This document shows, one piece after another, positions 11,129-20,611 of a DNA stretch of 39,707 bases. Location: NCBI RefSeq assembly GCF_000271845.1, contig NZ_JH719395.1, positions 492,218 to 531,924 of the forward strand. The letters run 5' to 3'. Numbering within the stretch: the stretch's first letter is position 1; each line of letters begins with the position of its first letter. The DNA is from Rhizobium leguminosarum bv. trifolii WSM2297. GTDB taxonomy: Bacteria; Pseudomonadota; Alphaproteobacteria; Rhizobiales; Rhizobiaceae. Position numbers and translations under genes: made by a program. Under the pieces are notes generated by a model. That model saw only the letters and a list, made by a program, of their open reading frames with translations. It was not told the origin of the DNA and made no database searches.

Positions 11129-11314
11129 GCTCCCATATGTGGGCCTCACAAAAACTTGGCTGGCGCGCCCGCGTCATGCCGGTAAGACTAAAACAAGGGT
11201 GAGGCATGGGGTTGCGCTGCAATCCGTACTGAACCCGGTTTTGAATAATTTTCATACTGATTCCGGGGCCGGCTGTCCCTAACAGACGCCGGAATTGGTA
11301 GCGCGGAGAATCGC

Positions 11315-12658
11315 ATGGCTTCTGCAGCGGAACAATTGGCATCCAACCTCAATTTTTCGACCTTTGCCAAAGCTGAGGATTTGAAGAAGCGCTTGTGGTT
11401 CACACTGGCAGCTCTCCTCGTCTACAGGCTCGGTACCCATATTCCGCTTCCGGGCCTCAATCCCGAAGCCTATGCCCAGGCTTTCCGCGGCCAGGCAGGC
11501 GGCATTCTCGGCCTTTTCAACATGTTTTCGGGCGGCGCCGTCCAGCGCATGGCGATTTTTGCGCTCGGCATCATGCCCTATATCTCCGCTTCGATCATCG
11601 TGCAGCTGATGACCTCGGTCGTGCCGGCACTCGAGAACCTCAAGAAGGAGGGCGAGCAGGGCCGCAAGATCATCAACCAGTATACCCGCTATGGCACGGT
11701 CATCCTCGGTGCGCTCCAGGCCTACGGCATCGCCGCCGGCCTTGAGAGCGGCCAGGGCCTCGTCGTCGAGCCGGGCTTGTTCTTCCGTGTTTCCACCGTT
11801 CTGACGCTGCTCGGCGGCACGATGTTCCTGATGTGGCTCGGCGAGCAGATCACCTCGCGCGGCATCGGCAACGGCATCTCGCTGATCATCTTCGCCGGCA
11901 TCGCCGCCGGTCTTCCGACAGCTCTTGCCGGCACCCTCGAGCTCGGCCGCACCGGCGCGCTGTCGACCTTCCTCATCCTGCTCGTCATCATCGTCGCGAT
12001 CGGCGTCATCGGCGTCATCGTCTTCGTCGAGCGGGCGCAGCGCCGGCTGCTGATCCAGTATCCGAAGCGCCAGGTCGGCAACCGCATGTTCCAGGGCGAT
12101 ACCTCGCACCTGCCGCTGAAGCTCAACACCTCAGGCGTCATCCCGGCGATCTTCGCCTCGTCGCTGCTGCTGCTGCTGCCGGCAACGCTTGCGGGCTTTG
12201 CCAACAGCACGGCAATGCCCTCCTGGGCGACGTCGATCGTTGCGGCGCTCGGCCATGGCCAGCCGCTCTATATGGTGCTCTATGCAGCGCTGATCGCCTT
12301 CTTCGCCTTCTTCTATACGGCCATCGTCTTCAATCCGAAGGACACGGCCGACAATCTGAAGAAGCATGGCGGCTTCATTCCGGGCATCCGGCCGGGCGAG
12401 CGCACCGCCGAATATATCGACTACGTGCTGACCCGAATCACGGTGATCGGCGCGATCTATCTCGTCTTCGTCTGCATCCTTCCCGAGATCTTGGTGTCGC
12501 AAACGGGCATCCCATTATCCCTTGGTGGGACTTCGCTTTTGATCGTGGTTAGCGTAACTCTTGATACGGTTGCACAGATCCAGGGTCACCTGATCGCGCA
12601 GCAATACGAAGGCCTGATCAAGAAATCGAAGTTGCGTGGAGGAAAGAGGGGGCGATGA
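11315..12658 (+). CDS. secY: Protein translocase subunit SecY
   Basis: SecY is the channel of the SecYEG inner-membrane translocon. The 447-residue product has about ten hydrophobic segments; the plug/TM2 region shows [27 protein letters not shown] near residues 68-94, and the cytosolic loops carry [11 protein letters not shown] and PKRQVGNRM. The last residues ([12 protein letters not shown]) form a basic cytosolic tail. GGAGA precedes the ATG. Its TGA overlaps adk (ATGA), so the two are probably translationally coupled. Confidence 0.98.
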   Translation: MASAAEQLASNLNFSTFAKAEDLKKRLWFTLAALLVYRLGTHIPLPGLNPEAYAQAFRGQAGGILGLFNMFSGGAVQRMAIFALGIMPYISASIIVQLMTSVVPALENLKKEGEQGRKIINQYTRYGTVILGALQAYGIAAGLESGQGLVVEPGLFFRVSTVLTLLGGTMFLMWLGEQITSRGIGNGISLIIFAGIAAGLPTALAGTLELGRTGALSTFLILLVIIVAIGVIGVIVFVERAQRRLLIQYPKRQVGNRMFQGDTSHLPLKLNTSGVIPAIFASSLLLLLPATLAGFANSTAMPSWATSIVAALGHGQPLYMVLYAALIAFFAFFYTAIVFNPKDTADNLKKHGGFIPGIRPGERTAEYIDYVLTRITVIGAIYLVFVCILPEILVSQTGIPLSLGGTSLLIVVSVTLDTVAQIQGHLIAQQYEGLIKKSKLRGGKRGR

Positions 12659-13305
12659 GACTTATCCTTTTAGGGCCGCCGGGCGCGGGTAAGGGAACCC
12701 AGGCCCAGCGGATCGTGGAGAAGCACGGCATTCCGCAGCTTTCCACGGGGGACATGCTGCGCGCAGCGGTTAACGCCGGCACGGATGTCGGCAAGCGCGC
12801 CAAGGCGGTGATGGATGCCGGCAAACTTGTCTCGGATGAGATTGTTATCGCCATCGTCTCCGAGCGAATCGATCAGCCAGATTGCGCCAACGGCTTCATT
12901 CTCGACGGCTTCCCCCGGACGCTCGTCCAGGCGGATGCCACCGAAGCGATGCTGAGGGCAAAGGGTCTCAGCCTCTCCGTCGTCGTCGAATTCCGTGTCG
13001 ACGATGAGGAACTGGTCCGTCGCGTCGCCGGTCGCTATTCCTGCGCACAGTGCGGCAGCGTCTATCACGATACCGATAAGGTCCCGGCTGCCGAAGGCGT
13101 GTGCGACAAGTGCGGTTCCACGCACTTCAAGCGCCGTCCTGACGACAACCCGGAAACCATGACGGCTCGGCTGCAAGTCTACTACAAGGAAACCTCGCCG
13201 CTGATCGGTTATTACCATGCCAAGGGCAAACTCAGGTCCGTGGACGGCATGGCGGAGATCGATCAGGTGACGGCCGAGGTCGAAAGCATTCTTTCGAAGC
13301 TTTAA
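12655..13305 (+). CDS. adk: Adenylate kinase, zinc-type LID
   Basis: Adk interconverts ATP + AMP and 2 ADP. The P-loop GPPGAGKGT is at residues 7-15, the AMP-binding DGFPRT near 84-89, and the long LID domain covers about 122-160. The LID holds four cysteines (130, 133, 150, 153) arranged CxxC...CxxC, a structural zinc site as in Gram-positive and many alphaproteobacterial enzymes but not in E. coli. At 216 residues it is the long form. It starts inside the stop of secY and is separated from rpsM by 221 bp. Confidence 0.98.
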   Translation: MRLILLGPPGAGKGTQAQRIVEKHGIPQLSTGDMLRAAVNAGTDVGKRAKAVMDAGKLVSDEIVIAIVSERIDQPDCANGFILDGFPRTLVQADATEAMLRAKGLSLSVVVEFRVDDEELVRRVAGRYSCAQCGSVYHDTDKVPAAEGVCDKCGSTHFKRRPDDNPETMTARLQVYYKETSPLIGYYHAKGKLRSVDGMAEIDQVTAEVESILSKL

Positions 13306-13526
13306 GGCTTTGAAAATAAACTTGGCGGAACGGTTGCTTTTCAGCAGTGATTCCGTTAAACACCGCGCCAACTCGCGACATTCCATGCGATCGGCGCGGA
13401 TTTCCCAGGGAAGTCCGGGTGCGGTCGTTTTGACATGTTACGGACATAAATCTGAACGAGCGGTTCCAAAGGCCGCATAACGAAGCCCACTTGCCGGATG
13501 GCAACTGGAATGCAAGGAGAACAGGC

Positions 13527-13895
13527 GTGGCACGTATCGCTGGCGTCAACATCCCGACTGCGAAGCGCGTTGTTATTGCGCTGACCTACATTCACGGGAT
13601 CGGTCCGAAATTCGCACAGGAAATCGTCGAGAAGGTCGGTATCCCGGCTGAACGTCGTGTGCATCAGCTGACGGACGCCGAAGTCCTTCAGATCCGCGAA
13701 GCCATCGACCGCGACTATCAGGTCGAAGGCGATCTTCGTCGCGATACCGCGATGAACATCAAGCGTCTGATGGATCTCGGCTGCTACCGCGGCCTGCGTC
13801 ATCGCCGCGGCCTTCCGGTCCGCGGTCAGCGCACGCACACCAATGCCCGCACCCGCAAGGGTCCGGCAAAGGCAATCGCTGGCAAGAAGAAGTAA
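13527..13895 (+). CDS. rpsM: 30S ribosomal protein S13
   Basis: S13 (122 residues) is in the 30S head and contacts P-site tRNA and L5. I choose the GTG at 13527 because the protein then begins [15 protein letters not shown], the usual family start, with AAGGAG upstream at 13514-13519. The helix-two-turn-helix region [17 protein letters not shown] (about 25-41) and the C-terminal [24 protein letters not shown] are conserved. The 221 bp before it (13306-13526) is non-coding, with no confident promoter seen. Confidence 0.98.
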   Translation: MARIAGVNIPTAKRVVIALTYIHGIGPKFAQEIVEKVGIPAERRVHQLTDAEVLQIREAIDRDYQVEGDLRRDTAMNIKRLMDLGCYRGLRHRRGLPVRGQRTHTNARTRKGPAKAIAGKKK

Positions 13896-13916
13896 TTTCC
13901 GGGAAACCGGGGTGGG

Positions 13917-13945
13917 GAGGCTGGCGGTCTGCGCCGGCCTCTTTT
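13917..13945 (+). terminator. Terminator-like hairpin between rpsM and rpsK
   Basis: GAGGCTGGCG (13917-13926) pairs with CGCCGGCCTC (13932-13941), with one G-U pair and loop GTCTG, followed by TTTT (13942-13945). A smaller stem CCGG-GAAA-CCGG lies just before it. The form is that of a good intrinsic terminator within the 133-bp rpsM-rpsK spacer. Confidence 0.75.
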
Positions 13946-14028
13946 GAGTTTGGAGCGGGACCATATAGGCGCCGTTCCGGTGTAGCCGCTGGCATTACGG
14001 CGGTGAAGAGATCAACGAAAGGAATACC

Positions 14029-14418
14029 ATGGCTAAGGAAGCCGTCCGCGTTCGCCGTCGCGAGCGCAAGAACATCTCGTCGGGTGTCGCTCACGTCAAC
14101 TCGACCTTCAACAACACGATGATCACCATCACCGATGCCCAGGGCAACGCGATCGCTTGGTCGTCGGCTGGCGCCAAGGGCTTCAAGGGCTCGCGCAAGT
14201 CGACCCCGTTCGCCGCCCAGATCGCTGCTGAAGACTGCGCCAAGAAGGCTCAGGAACACGGCATGAAGTCGCTGGAAGTCGAAGTCTGCGGTCCGGGTTC
14301 GGGTCGTGAGTCGGCTCTGCGCGCGCTCCAGGCTGCAGGTTTCATGATCACGTCCATCCGCGACGTGACCCCGATCCCGCACAATGGCTGCCGTCCGCGC
14401 AAGAAGCGCCGCGTCTGA
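14029..14418 (+). CDS. rpsK: 30S ribosomal protein S11
   Basis: S11 (129 residues) is in the 30S platform near the E-site codon. The segments [30 protein letters not shown] (about 21-50), [19 protein letters not shown] and the C-terminal [18 protein letters not shown] are the family hallmarks. AAAGGAA precedes the ATG. rpsD, next to rpsK in E. coli, is absent here. Confidence 0.98.
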   Translation: MAKEAVRVRRRERKNISSGVAHVNSTFNNTMITITDAQGNAIAWSSAGAKGFKGSRKSTPFAAQIAAEDCAKKAQEHGMKSLEVEVCGPGSGRESALRALQAAGFMITSIRDVTPIPHNGCRPRKKRRV

Positions 14419-14431
14419 TCATCGCTATCGT

Positions 14432-14466
14432 CACTGGTGAGCGCCTCGGCGCTCCCGGTGGTTTTC
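14432..14466 (+). terminator. Terminator-like hairpin between rpsK and rpoA
   Basis: CACTGG (14432-14437) pairs with CCGGTG (14455-14460) with one G-U pair, and after a bulged T, GAGCGC (14439-14444) pairs with GCGCTC (14449-14454) around the loop CTCG. GTTTTC follows at 14461-14466. The 12-bp stem with a following T-run fits an intrinsic terminator or attenuator ahead of rpoA. Confidence 0.7.
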
Positions 14467-14473
14467 AAGCTCG

Positions 14474-14498
14474 GTTGCCACGATTGGATGGTGGCAAC
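14474..14498 (+). promoter_or_regulatory. Stem-loop just before the rpoA start
   Basis: GTTGCCAC (14474-14481) pairs perfectly with GTGGCAAC (14491-14498) around a 9-nt loop. It ends 17 bases before the rpoA ATG, immediately in front of the GGAAGG ribosome binding site, so it could influence initiation of rpoA translation. The function is inference. Confidence 0.45.
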
Positions 14499-14515
14499 GA
14501 ACGGAAGGCAAACTT

Positions 14516-15526
14516 ATGATTCAGAAGAACTGGCAGGAACTGATCAAGCCGAACAAGGTGGAGTTCTCTTCGAGCTCGCGCACCAGGGCGACGCTTGTTG
14601 CCGAACCGCTGGAGCGCGGCTTCGGCCTGACCCTCGGCAATGCGCTTCGCCGCGTTCTGCTCTCCTCGCTGCGCGGCGCTGCCGTCACGGCGGTGCAGAT
14701 CGATGGCGTGCTGCATGAATTCTCCTCGATTCCGGGCGTCCGCGAAGACGTGACGGACATCGTGCTCAACATCAAGGAAATCGCCATCAAGATGGATGGC
14801 GACGACGCAAAGCGCATGGTCGTGCGTAAGCAGGGCCCGGGCGTTGTGACGGCTGGCGACATCCAGACGGTCGGCGATATCGAAATCCTCAACCCCGAGC
14901 ATGTCATCTGCACGCTCGACGAGGGCGCCGAAATCCGCATGGAGTTCACCGTCAACAACGGCAAGGGCTACGTTCCGGCCGAGCGCAATCGTGCGGAAGA
15001 TGCTCCGATCGGTCTCATCCCGGTCGACAGCCTCTATTCGCCGGTCAAGAAGGTGTCCTACAAGGTTGAAAATACCCGCGAAGGACAGGTTCTCGACTAC
15101 GACAAGCTGAACATGACCATCGAAACCGATGGCTCGATCACCGGCGAAGACGCCGTCGCTTTCGCGGCGCGCATCCTCCAGGATCAGCTTGGCGTCTTCG
15201 TCAACTTCGACGAGCCGCAGAAGGAAACCGAAGAGGAAGCAGTCACCGAACTCGCTTTCAACCCGGCTCTCCTCAAGAAGGTGGACGAACTCGAATTGTC
15301 GGTCCGTTCGGCAAACTGCCTGAAGAACGACAACATCGTCTACATCGGCGACCTCATTCAGAAGACCGAAGCAGAAATGCTCCGCACGCCGAATTTTGGT
15401 CGCAAGTCGCTGAACGAAATCAAGGAAGTTCTCGCTTCCATGGGCCTGCACCTCGGCATGGAAGTGCCGGCATGGCCGCCCGAGAACATCGAAGATCTCG
15501 CCAAGCGTTACGAAGACCAGTACTGA
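14516..15526 (+). CDS. rpoA: RNA polymerase alpha subunit
   Basis: RpoA nucleates RNA polymerase assembly and, through its C-terminal domain, contacts UP elements and activators. The 336-residue product has the N-terminal dimerisation domain ([19 protein letters not shown] near residues 38-56), an acidic linker around 235-245 ([10 protein letters not shown]) and the alpha-CTD with [38 protein letters not shown] near 269-306. Length and domain order are normal. Confidence 0.99.
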   Translation: MIQKNWQELIKPNKVEFSSSSRTRATLVAEPLERGFGLTLGNALRRVLLSSLRGAAVTAVQIDGVLHEFSSIPGVREDVTDIVLNIKEIAIKMDGDDAKRMVVRKQGPGVVTAGDIQTVGDIEILNPEHVICTLDEGAEIRMEFTVNNGKGYVPAERNRAEDAPIGLIPVDSLYSPVKKVSYKVENTREGQVLDYDKLNMTIETDGSITGEDAVAFAARILQDQLGVFVNFDEPQKETEEEAVTELAFNPALLKKVDELELSVRSANCLKNDNIVYIGDLIQKTEAEMLRTPNFGRKSLNEIKEVLASMGLHLGMEVPAWPPENIEDLAKRYEDQY

Positions 15527-15533
15527 GAAAACA

Positions 15534-15559
15534 AAAGGCAGGCTCTTTCGGCTGCCTTT
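15534..15559 (+). other. Hairpin after rpoA
   Basis: AAAGGCAG (15534-15541) pairs with CTGCCTTT (15552-15559) around a 10-nt loop. The stem ends in TTT but is followed by CCCC, so it is a weak terminator at best. It occupies the start of the 123-bp rpoA-rplQ spacer. Confidence 0.45.
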
Positions 15560-15649
15560 CCCCGTCAAACAGCAGGCCGATCGCCTGCATGTGCCAGGAA
15601 ACGGCAGGCCCACTTAACGTAAGGGCACCTGCATTAAAGGAGAATAGCA

Positions 15650-16072
15650 ATGCGCCACGGTAAAGCCGGCCGCAAGCTGAATAGAACTGCAAGCCACCGC
15701 AAGGCGATGTTCGCCAACATGGCGGCTTCGCTGATTACCCACGAGCAGATCGTCACGACCCTGCCGAAGGCCAAGGAAATCCGTCCGATCGTCGAGAAGC
15801 TCGTCACGCTCGGCAAGCGCGGCGACCTGCATGCTCGCCGTCAGGCGATCTCGCAGATCCGCGATGCGGCTGTCGTTTCGAAGCTGTTCGACACGATCGC
15901 AACGCGTTACGCCACCCGCAACGGCGGCTACCTGCGCATCATGAAGGCCGGCTTCCGCCAGGGCGACAATGCCGCCATGGCCGTTGTCGAATTCGTCGAT
16001 CGCGACACCTTCGCCAAGGGCGCAGCCGACAAGGCCCGCGTCGCTGCCGAAGAGCAGGCCGTCGCCGCTTAA
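15650..16072 (+). CDS. rplQ: 50S ribosomal protein L17
   Basis: L17 (140 residues) is a 50S protein near the exit tunnel. [43 protein letters not shown] at residues 1-43 is the family signature, and [28 protein letters not shown] follows. The C-terminus (EEQAVAA) is a short alphaproteobacterial extension. AAAGGAGAAT precedes the ATG. It is the last gene of the ribosomal cluster. Confidence 0.98.
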   Translation: MRHGKAGRKLNRTASHRKAMFANMAASLITHEQIVTTLPKAKEIRPIVEKLVTLGKRGDLHARRQAISQIRDAAVVSKLFDTIATRYATRNGGYLRIMKAGFRQGDNAAMAVVEFVDRDTFAKGAADKARVAAEEQAVAA

Positions 16073-16093
16073 GTCTTCCGCTCCTGCGGATAG

Positions 16094-16132
16094 AAAACAG
16101 CCGGGCTCACAAAGCCCGGCTGTTTTCGTTTG
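16094..16132 (+). terminator. Strong terminator closing the ribosomal cluster
   Basis: A perfect 14-bp stem, AAAACAGCCGGGCT (16094-16107) with AGCCCGGCTGTTTT (16113-16126) and loop CACAA, is followed by CGTTTG. The A-run and T-run on the two sides make it potentially bidirectional. Confidence 0.92.
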
Positions 16133-16232
16133 TGCAGTGTTCGCGGACGGAGATGGGACGCCGATCTGCGATGACAGGCAGCACCTCGCCGATAAGTCGA
16201 TATCTCCGCATCCCATCCTAAAGGGCTGATTG

Positions 16233-16664
16233 ATGGTTCAACTGCGCGAAATGATCCAAACCCGCTCTCAAGCGCAGTTGCTTCGCTCTGCAGCTCTGCT
16301 TGTGGTGATCGTCCTTGGGCTGGCGCTCAGACGGTTCGGCTATGCGGCCGATCTGCCCTTCGTCGTCGTCAAATATGGCGGATCGGCACTCTGGGGGGCG
16401 ATGGTCTATCTGCTCGTGGCGCTGATTTTTGCAAAGTCGCGGCCGGCAGGCATAGCCGTCATCGCGCTGCTCCTGGCGATCTCAGTGGAGTTGTTCCGGC
16501 TCTATCACACGCCCTGGCTCGACGCGTTTCGGCTGACCACGGCAGGCGCGCTGCTGCTTGGCCGCATATTTTCGCCGTGGAACATGCTCGCTTATGCAAT
16601 CGGAATAGCCGCGGCCTGCGCCTTCGATCCCGGCCGGCGGGCGGTGATTACTGCTGGCCGCTAA
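16233..16664 (+). CDS. DUF2809 family membrane protein
   Basis: A 143-residue integral membrane protein of the uncharacterised DUF2809 family. About four hydrophobic segments are visible (near residues 22-40, 52-70, 78-95 and 115-135), with the family-type segments LRRFGYAADLPFVVVKYGGSALWGAMVYLLV and VELFRLYHTPWLDAFRLTTAGALLLGR. No function is known. The ATG at 16233 is chosen over the TTG directly before it. It follows the rplQ terminator by about 100 bp and converges on msrQ, so it is probably a single-gene transcript. Confidence 0.75.
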   Translation: MVQLREMIQTRSQAQLLRSAALLVVIVLGLALRRFGYAADLPFVVVKYGGSALWGAMVYLLVALIFAKSRPAGIAVIALLLAISVELFRLYHTPWLDAFRLTTAGALLLGRIFSPWNMLAYAIGIAAACAFDPGRRAVITAGR

Positions 16665-16674
16665 GCCCGCCACC

Positions 16675-17331
16675 TCACGAAGCTGAGACCACCGCGCGAT
16701 TGCGCGTCCGCCCCTGGCCCTTTTTCCGGCTGCGCGCGATCGGACGATAGGAGCGGTAGAGAATGAGCGCGATGATCAGCCCGACATAGATATATTGCTC
16801 GAGATCGAGGATCTTGGTCGACAGCGCAAAGTGCACCGCTCCGCAGGCGGCGATGATGTAGACGAGGCGGTGCAGCCAGATCCAGTTCTTGCCGAGCCGG
16901 CGGATCGATAGATTGTTTGATGTCACCGCCAGCGGAATGAGCATCGCAAGGGCTGCCATGCCGAACATGATGAAGGGCCGCTTCAGCACGTCGTTGATGA
17001 CGGCATGAATATCCAGCGCCTGGTCGAGCACCATGTAGACGGTGAAATGCATCAGCGCGTAATAGAAGGTCAGCAGGCCGAGCGCCCGGCGGTAGCGCAA
17101 ATAATTCCATCGGAGGAGTTCGCGGGCAGGGGAAACGGCAAGTGTTGCGATCAGGAAGCGGATCGTCCAGATGCCCAGGAAGAGCTCGAAGGTCTTGACC
17201 GGATCGGCGCCGAGTTGATCGGTCGCGCCGAGATAGAAGGTCCAGGCAGCAGGCAAGAGGCCAACGACATAAAGCAGCCAGACGGAGGCGGGCTGCCAGC
17301 GCTTCGGGATGGCGAGAGACAGTTCCGCCAT
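16675..17331 (-). CDS. msrQ: Heme-binding membrane subunit MsrQ
   Basis: MsrQ (formerly YedZ) is the inner-membrane heme b protein that passes electrons from the quinone pool or flavin reductases to periplasmic MsrP. The product is 218 residues with about six transmembrane segments. It shows the ferric-reductase-like core with histidines in YYALMHFTVYMVLDQ and WLHRLVYIIAACGAVHFAL. The start [12 protein letters not shown] is chosen because its ATG shares one base with the msrP stop (TGATG on the minus strand); the frame is open further upstream inside msrP, but that part is not membrane-like. A basic C-terminus (RSRKKGQGRTRNR) lies in the cytosol. Confidence 0.93.
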   Translation of the reverse strand: MAELSLAIPKRWQPASVWLLYVVGLLPAAWTFYLGATDQLGADPVKTFELFLGIWTIRFLIATLAVSPARELLRWNYLRYRRALGLLTFYYALMHFTVYMVLDQALDIHAVINDVLKRPFIMFGMAALAMLIPLAVTSNNLSIRRLGKNWIWLHRLVYIIAACGAVHFALSTKILDLEQYIYVGLIIALILYRSYRPIARSRKKGQGRTRNRAVVSAS

Positions 17332-18278
17332 CAGTAATTCGCCTTCAGGTCCATGCCGGCATAGAGGCCCGCCACCTCGTCGGCATAACCGTTGAAGGGC
17401 AGGGTGGGGTGGCGGCTTGCGCCGAAAAAGCCGCTTTCGCCGATGCGCCGCTCGCTCGCCTGGCTCCATCGCGGATGGTCGACCGCAGGGTTGACGTTGG
17501 CGTAGAAGCCGTATTCCTGCGGATTGGTCACCTGCCAGGTATTCTTCGGCTGCTGGTCGGTCAGTGTGATCCTGACGATCGACTTGATGCCCTTGAAGCC
17601 GTATTTCCACGGCACGACCAGACGCACCGGCGCACCATTCTGGTTCGGCAGCGTTTCGCCATAGAGGCCGACGGCAAGCAACGTCAGCGGATGGCGCGCC
17701 TCGTCCAGGCGCAGGCCCTCGACATAGGGCCAGTCGAGCGACTGGAAGAAGCCCTTCTGCCCCGGCATCTCGTCGGGCCGCACCACGGTTTCGAAGGCGA
17801 CATATTTGGCGCTGCCGAGCGGCTCCACCTTGTCGAGCAGCGCTGCCAGCGGAAAGCCATCCCAGGGAATGACCATCGACCAGGCCTCGACGCAGCGCAT
17901 CCGATAGGTGCGCTCCTCGATCGGGAATTCCTTGATCAGCGACTCAAGGTCGAAGGTGCCTGGTTTGTTGACCATGCCGTCTACCTTGATCGTCCAGGGC
18001 AGCGGCTTGAAATCGCCGGAATTCGCTGCGGGGTCGCCCTTGTCGAGGCCGAACTCATAGTAGTTGTTGTAGGTCGTGACGTCCTTGATCGGCGTCGGCT
18101 TCTCGTCGACCTCGTACTTGCTCTCGACGGCGGAAAGCGCGGCAGCACTCGCCTGGCCAGCGCCGTAGAGCGCCATGGCGCCGAGCGCTGCCGCGCCCAG
18201 GAACTCACGACGGCGCAAATAGATCTGGCGCGGCGTAATCTCCGACGACGCGATCTTGGGGGGGCGAAAGCTTGGCAT
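17331..18278 (-). CDS. msrP: Periplasmic methionine sulfoxide reductase MsrP (molybdoenzyme)
   Basis: MsrP (formerly YedY) reduces methionine sulfoxide in oxidised periplasmic proteins using a molybdopterin cofactor. The 315-residue precursor has a twin-arginine signal ([14 protein letters not shown], residues 21-34) with likely cleavage after ASA near 45, then the sulfite-oxidase-type Moco domain with the molybdenum-ligand cysteine at 129 ([17 protein letters not shown]). The start ATG at 18278 follows GGAGG on the minus strand; a CTATAT-like -10 hexamer lies at 18308-18313 (minus strand). It is the first gene of an msrP-msrQ operon, divergent from ilvD. Confidence 0.95.
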   Translation of the reverse strand: MPSFRPPKIASSEITPRQIYLRRREFLGAAALGAMALYGAGQASAAALSAVESKYEVDEKPTPIKDVTTYNNYYEFGLDKGDPAANSGDFKPLPWTIKVDGMVNKPGTFDLESLIKEFPIEERTYRMRCVEAWSMVIPWDGFPLAALLDKVEPLGSAKYVAFETVVRPDEMPGQKGFFQSLDWPYVEGLRLDEARHPLTLLAVGLYGETLPNQNGAPVRLVVPWKYGFKGIKSIVRITLTDQQPKNTWQVTNPQEYGFYANVNPAVDHPRWSQASERRIGESGFFGASRHPTLPFNGYADEVAGLYAGMDLKANY

Positions 18279-18717
18279 CTCGAAAACCTCCAGGGCGGAT
18301 TTCCTGAATATAGTCTCTAAACGAACCGCCCGCATATTCGGATTAGTGTCTATGCCTTGAATAATGCCGCCGGGAAGCCAATTTTTTGTGTTCGGCTGTG
18401 ATGGAATAGGCTGTAACCAAACCCCGCGCCGCACCGTATATCAGCAATGGCGCTCAAGGCGGTTCGCCAATGCCTGTCGCCCGGAAGTGTACAGCGGTTC
18501 CGGGATAACGACATGCATGAAAACAACAAGCTAAAGCGCGTTGCATGAAGCAAGTTCGATGCGAGGCGCTTTAGGCAGCGTACCGGATTTGGCCTTGCCG
18601 GTAGTGACAGCCCCCGTCGATTGGATTAGGACAATTCCAAAAGCAGCGTTGCCAGGCCGCAGGCTCAATGCCGCCCCGCTTCGCCAGATGATTTCCGACA
18701 CGTCGAGGAAGACACCG
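18279..18717. other. 439-bp divergent intergenic region, msrP / ilvD
   Basis: No convincing gene is present. The msrP side holds the ribosome binding site and a possible -10 (CTATAT, minus strand, 18308-18313). The ilvD side holds a palindromic element at 18531-18574. The ilvD frame stays open back to 18541, but that stretch has no similarity to dihydroxyacid dehydratases. No leader peptide rich in Ile, Leu or Val codons was seen. Confidence 0.6.
18531..18574. repeat. Palindromic intergenic element upstream of ilvD
   Basis: CTAAAGCGC (18531-18539) and GCGCTTTAG (18566-18574) form a perfect 9-bp inverted repeat around a 26-nt centre. The centre contains a smaller stem (TTGC 18541-18544 / GCAA 18549-18552). 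The arms resemble a CTAAAGCGC...GCGCTTTAG palindrome that recurs between genes in Rhizobium genomes (from memory, not checked). It lies about 145 bp upstream of the ilvD start. Confidence 0.5.
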
Positions 18718-20556
18718 ATGCCAGCCTACCGTTCCAGAACCACGACCCACGGCCGCAACATGGCAGGCGCGCGCGGCCTTTGGCGCGCCACGGGCATGAA
18801 GGATTCGGATTTCGGCAAGCCGATCATCGCGGTGGTGAATTCCTTCACCCAGTTCGTGCCCGGCCACGTGCATCTGAAGGATCTCGGCCAGCTCGTTGCC
18901 CGCGAGATCGAAGCGGCCGGCGGCGTCGCCAAGGAATTCAACACGATCGCCGTCGATGACGGCATCGCCATGGGCCATGACGGCATGCTCTATTCGCTGC
19001 CCTCGCGTGAGCTCATCGCCGACAGCGTCGAATACATGGTCAATGCCCATTGCGCCGACGCCATGGTCTGCATCTCGAACTGCGACAAGATCACCCCAGG
19101 CATGCTGATGGCGTCGCTGCGCCTCAACATCCCGACGGTCTTCGTCTCCGGTGGTCCGATGGAAGCCGGCAAGGTCGTGCTGCACGGCAAGACGCACGCG
19201 CTCGACCTCGTCGATGCGATGGTCGCCGCGGCCGATGACAAGATCAGCGATGAGGACGTCCAGACCATCGAACGCTCGGCCTGTCCGACCTGCGGTTCCT
19301 GCTCCGGCATGTTTACCGCCAATTCGATGAACTGCCTGACGGAAGCGCTCGGCCTGTCGCTGCCCGGCAACGGCTCGACGCTCGCCACCCACGCCGACCG
19401 GAAGCGCCTCTTCGTCGAGGCCGGCCATCTGATCGTCGATCTCGCCCGCCGCTATTACGAGCAGGACGACGTCAAGGCGCTGCCGCGCACCATCGCCTCG
19501 AAGCAGGCCTTCGAGAATGCCATGGCGCTCGACATCGCCATGGGCGGTTCGACCAATACCGTCCTGCACATCCTGGCAGCCGCCCATGAAGGCGAGATCG
19601 ATTTCACCATGGCCGATATCGATGCGCTGTCGCGCCGCGTGCCGTGCCTGTCGAAGGTCGCACCGGCCAAGAGCGACGTTCATATGGAAGACGTCCACCG
19701 CGCCGGCGGCATCATGTCGATCCTCGGCGAACTCGAAAAGGGCGGTCTATTGAACCGCGATTGCCCGACCGTGCATGCCGAGACGCTGGGCGATGCAATC
19801 GACCGCTGGGATATCACCCGCACCAACAGCGACACCGTCCGCAACTTCTATCGCGCCGCGCCCGGCGGCATCCCGACCCAGGTCGCTTTCAGCCAGGAGG
19901 CCCGCTGGGACGAACTCGATACCGACCGCGAAAATGGCGTCATCCGCTCGGTCGAACATCCTTTCTCCAAGGATGGTGGCCTTGCCGTGCTCAAGGGCAA
20001 CCTCGCGGTCGACGGCTGCATCGTCAAGACGGCCGGCGTCGATGAATCGATCCTGAAATTCTCCGGCCCGGCCCGCGTCTTCGAAAGCCAGGATGCCTCG
20101 GTCAAGGCGATCCTCGCCAATGAGGTGAAGGCCGGCGACGTCGTCGTCATCCGCTATGAAGGCCCGAAGGGCGGCCCCGGCATGCAGGAAATGCTCTATC
20201 CGACGAGCTATCTGAAGTCGAAGGGCCTCGGCAAAGCCTGTGCGCTGATCACCGACGGCCGCTTCTCCGGCGGCACCTCCGGCCTGTCGATCGGCCACGC
20301 CTCGCCGGAGGCGGCCAATGGCGGCACGATCGGCCTGGTGCGCGAAGGCGACATGATCGATATCGACATCCCGAACCGGACGATCAGCCTGCGCGTCAGC
20401 GAGACCGAACTTGCCGCCCGGCGCGCCGATCAGGACGCCAAGGGCTGGCATCCGACGGAAGTGCGCAAGCGCAACGTCACGACGGCGCTGAAGGCCTATG
20501 CGGCCTTCGCCACGAGTGCCGACCGCGGCGCCGTGCGTGATCTCAACGCCCGCTGA
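18718..20556 (+). CDS. ilvD: Dihydroxy-acid dehydratase
   Basis: IlvD dehydrates 2,3-dihydroxy-isovalerate and 2,3-dihydroxy-3-methylvalerate to the 2-keto acids in valine, isoleucine and leucine synthesis. The 612-residue protein has VDDGIAMGH (80-88), the iron-sulfur cysteine and active-site lysine in CISNCDK (118-124) and [12 protein letters not shown] (189-200). Position 49, cysteine in some [2Fe-2S] members, is glycine (FVPGH), as in the E. coli [4Fe-4S]-type enzyme. The ATG at 18718 gives the canonical N-terminus [22 protein letters not shown] and follows GAGGAAG. It appears to be monocistronic, ending in a shared terminator with the convergent gene. Confidence 0.97.
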   Translation: MPAYRSRTTTHGRNMAGARGLWRATGMKDSDFGKPIIAVVNSFTQFVPGHVHLKDLGQLVAREIEAAGGVAKEFNTIAVDDGIAMGHDGMLYSLPSRELIADSVEYMVNAHCADAMVCISNCDKITPGMLMASLRLNIPTVFVSGGPMEAGKVVLHGKTHALDLVDAMVAAADDKISDEDVQTIERSACPTCGSCSGMFTANSMNCLTEALGLSLPGNGSTLATHADRKRLFVEAGHLIVDLARRYYEQDDVKALPRTIASKQAFENAMALDIAMGGSTNTVLHILAAAHEGEIDFTMADIDALSRRVPCLSKVAPAKSDVHMEDVHRAGGIMSILGELEKGGLLNRDCPTVHAETLGDAIDRWDITRTNSDTVRNFYRAAPGGIPTQVAFSQEARWDELDTDRENGVIRSVEHPFSKDGGLAVLKGNLAVDGCIVKTAGVDESILKFSGPARVFESQDASVKAILANEVKAGDVVVIRYEGPKGGPGMQEMLYPTSYLKSKGLGKACALITDGRFSGGTSGLSIGHASPEAANGGTIGLVREGDMIDIDIPNRTISLRVSETELAARRADQDAKGWHPTEVRKRNVTTALKAYAAFATSADRGAVRDLNAR

Positions 20557-20577
20557 TTAAGAGTCAGCTGCTCTCGC

Positions 20578-20611
20578 AACCGGTCGCTTTCAAAGCGGCC
20601 GGTTGATGTTT
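20578..20611. terminator. Terminator between convergent ilvD and LprI-like gene
   Basis: AACCGG (20578-20583), T, CGCTT pairs with AAGCG, G, CCGGTT (ending 20604) around a TCA loop, giving a 12-bp stem with one G-U pair, followed by GATGTTTTTA. The stop codon of the minus-strand gene (20590-20592) lies inside the stem, so the two transcripts end in each other's territory. Confidence 0.75.

Noticed and set aside
13430..13451. TTGACA followed by an AT-rich hexamer upstream of rpsM
   Set aside because: The spacing to the AT-rich stretch is about 10 bp, too short for a sigma-70 promoter, and at 17 bp the sequence is not -10-like.
18541..18717. Longer ilvD start with a 59-residue N-terminal extension
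   Set aside because: The extension does not resemble dihydroxyacid dehydratases, runs through the palindromic element and lacks a good ribosome binding site; ATG 18718 gives the canonical protein.
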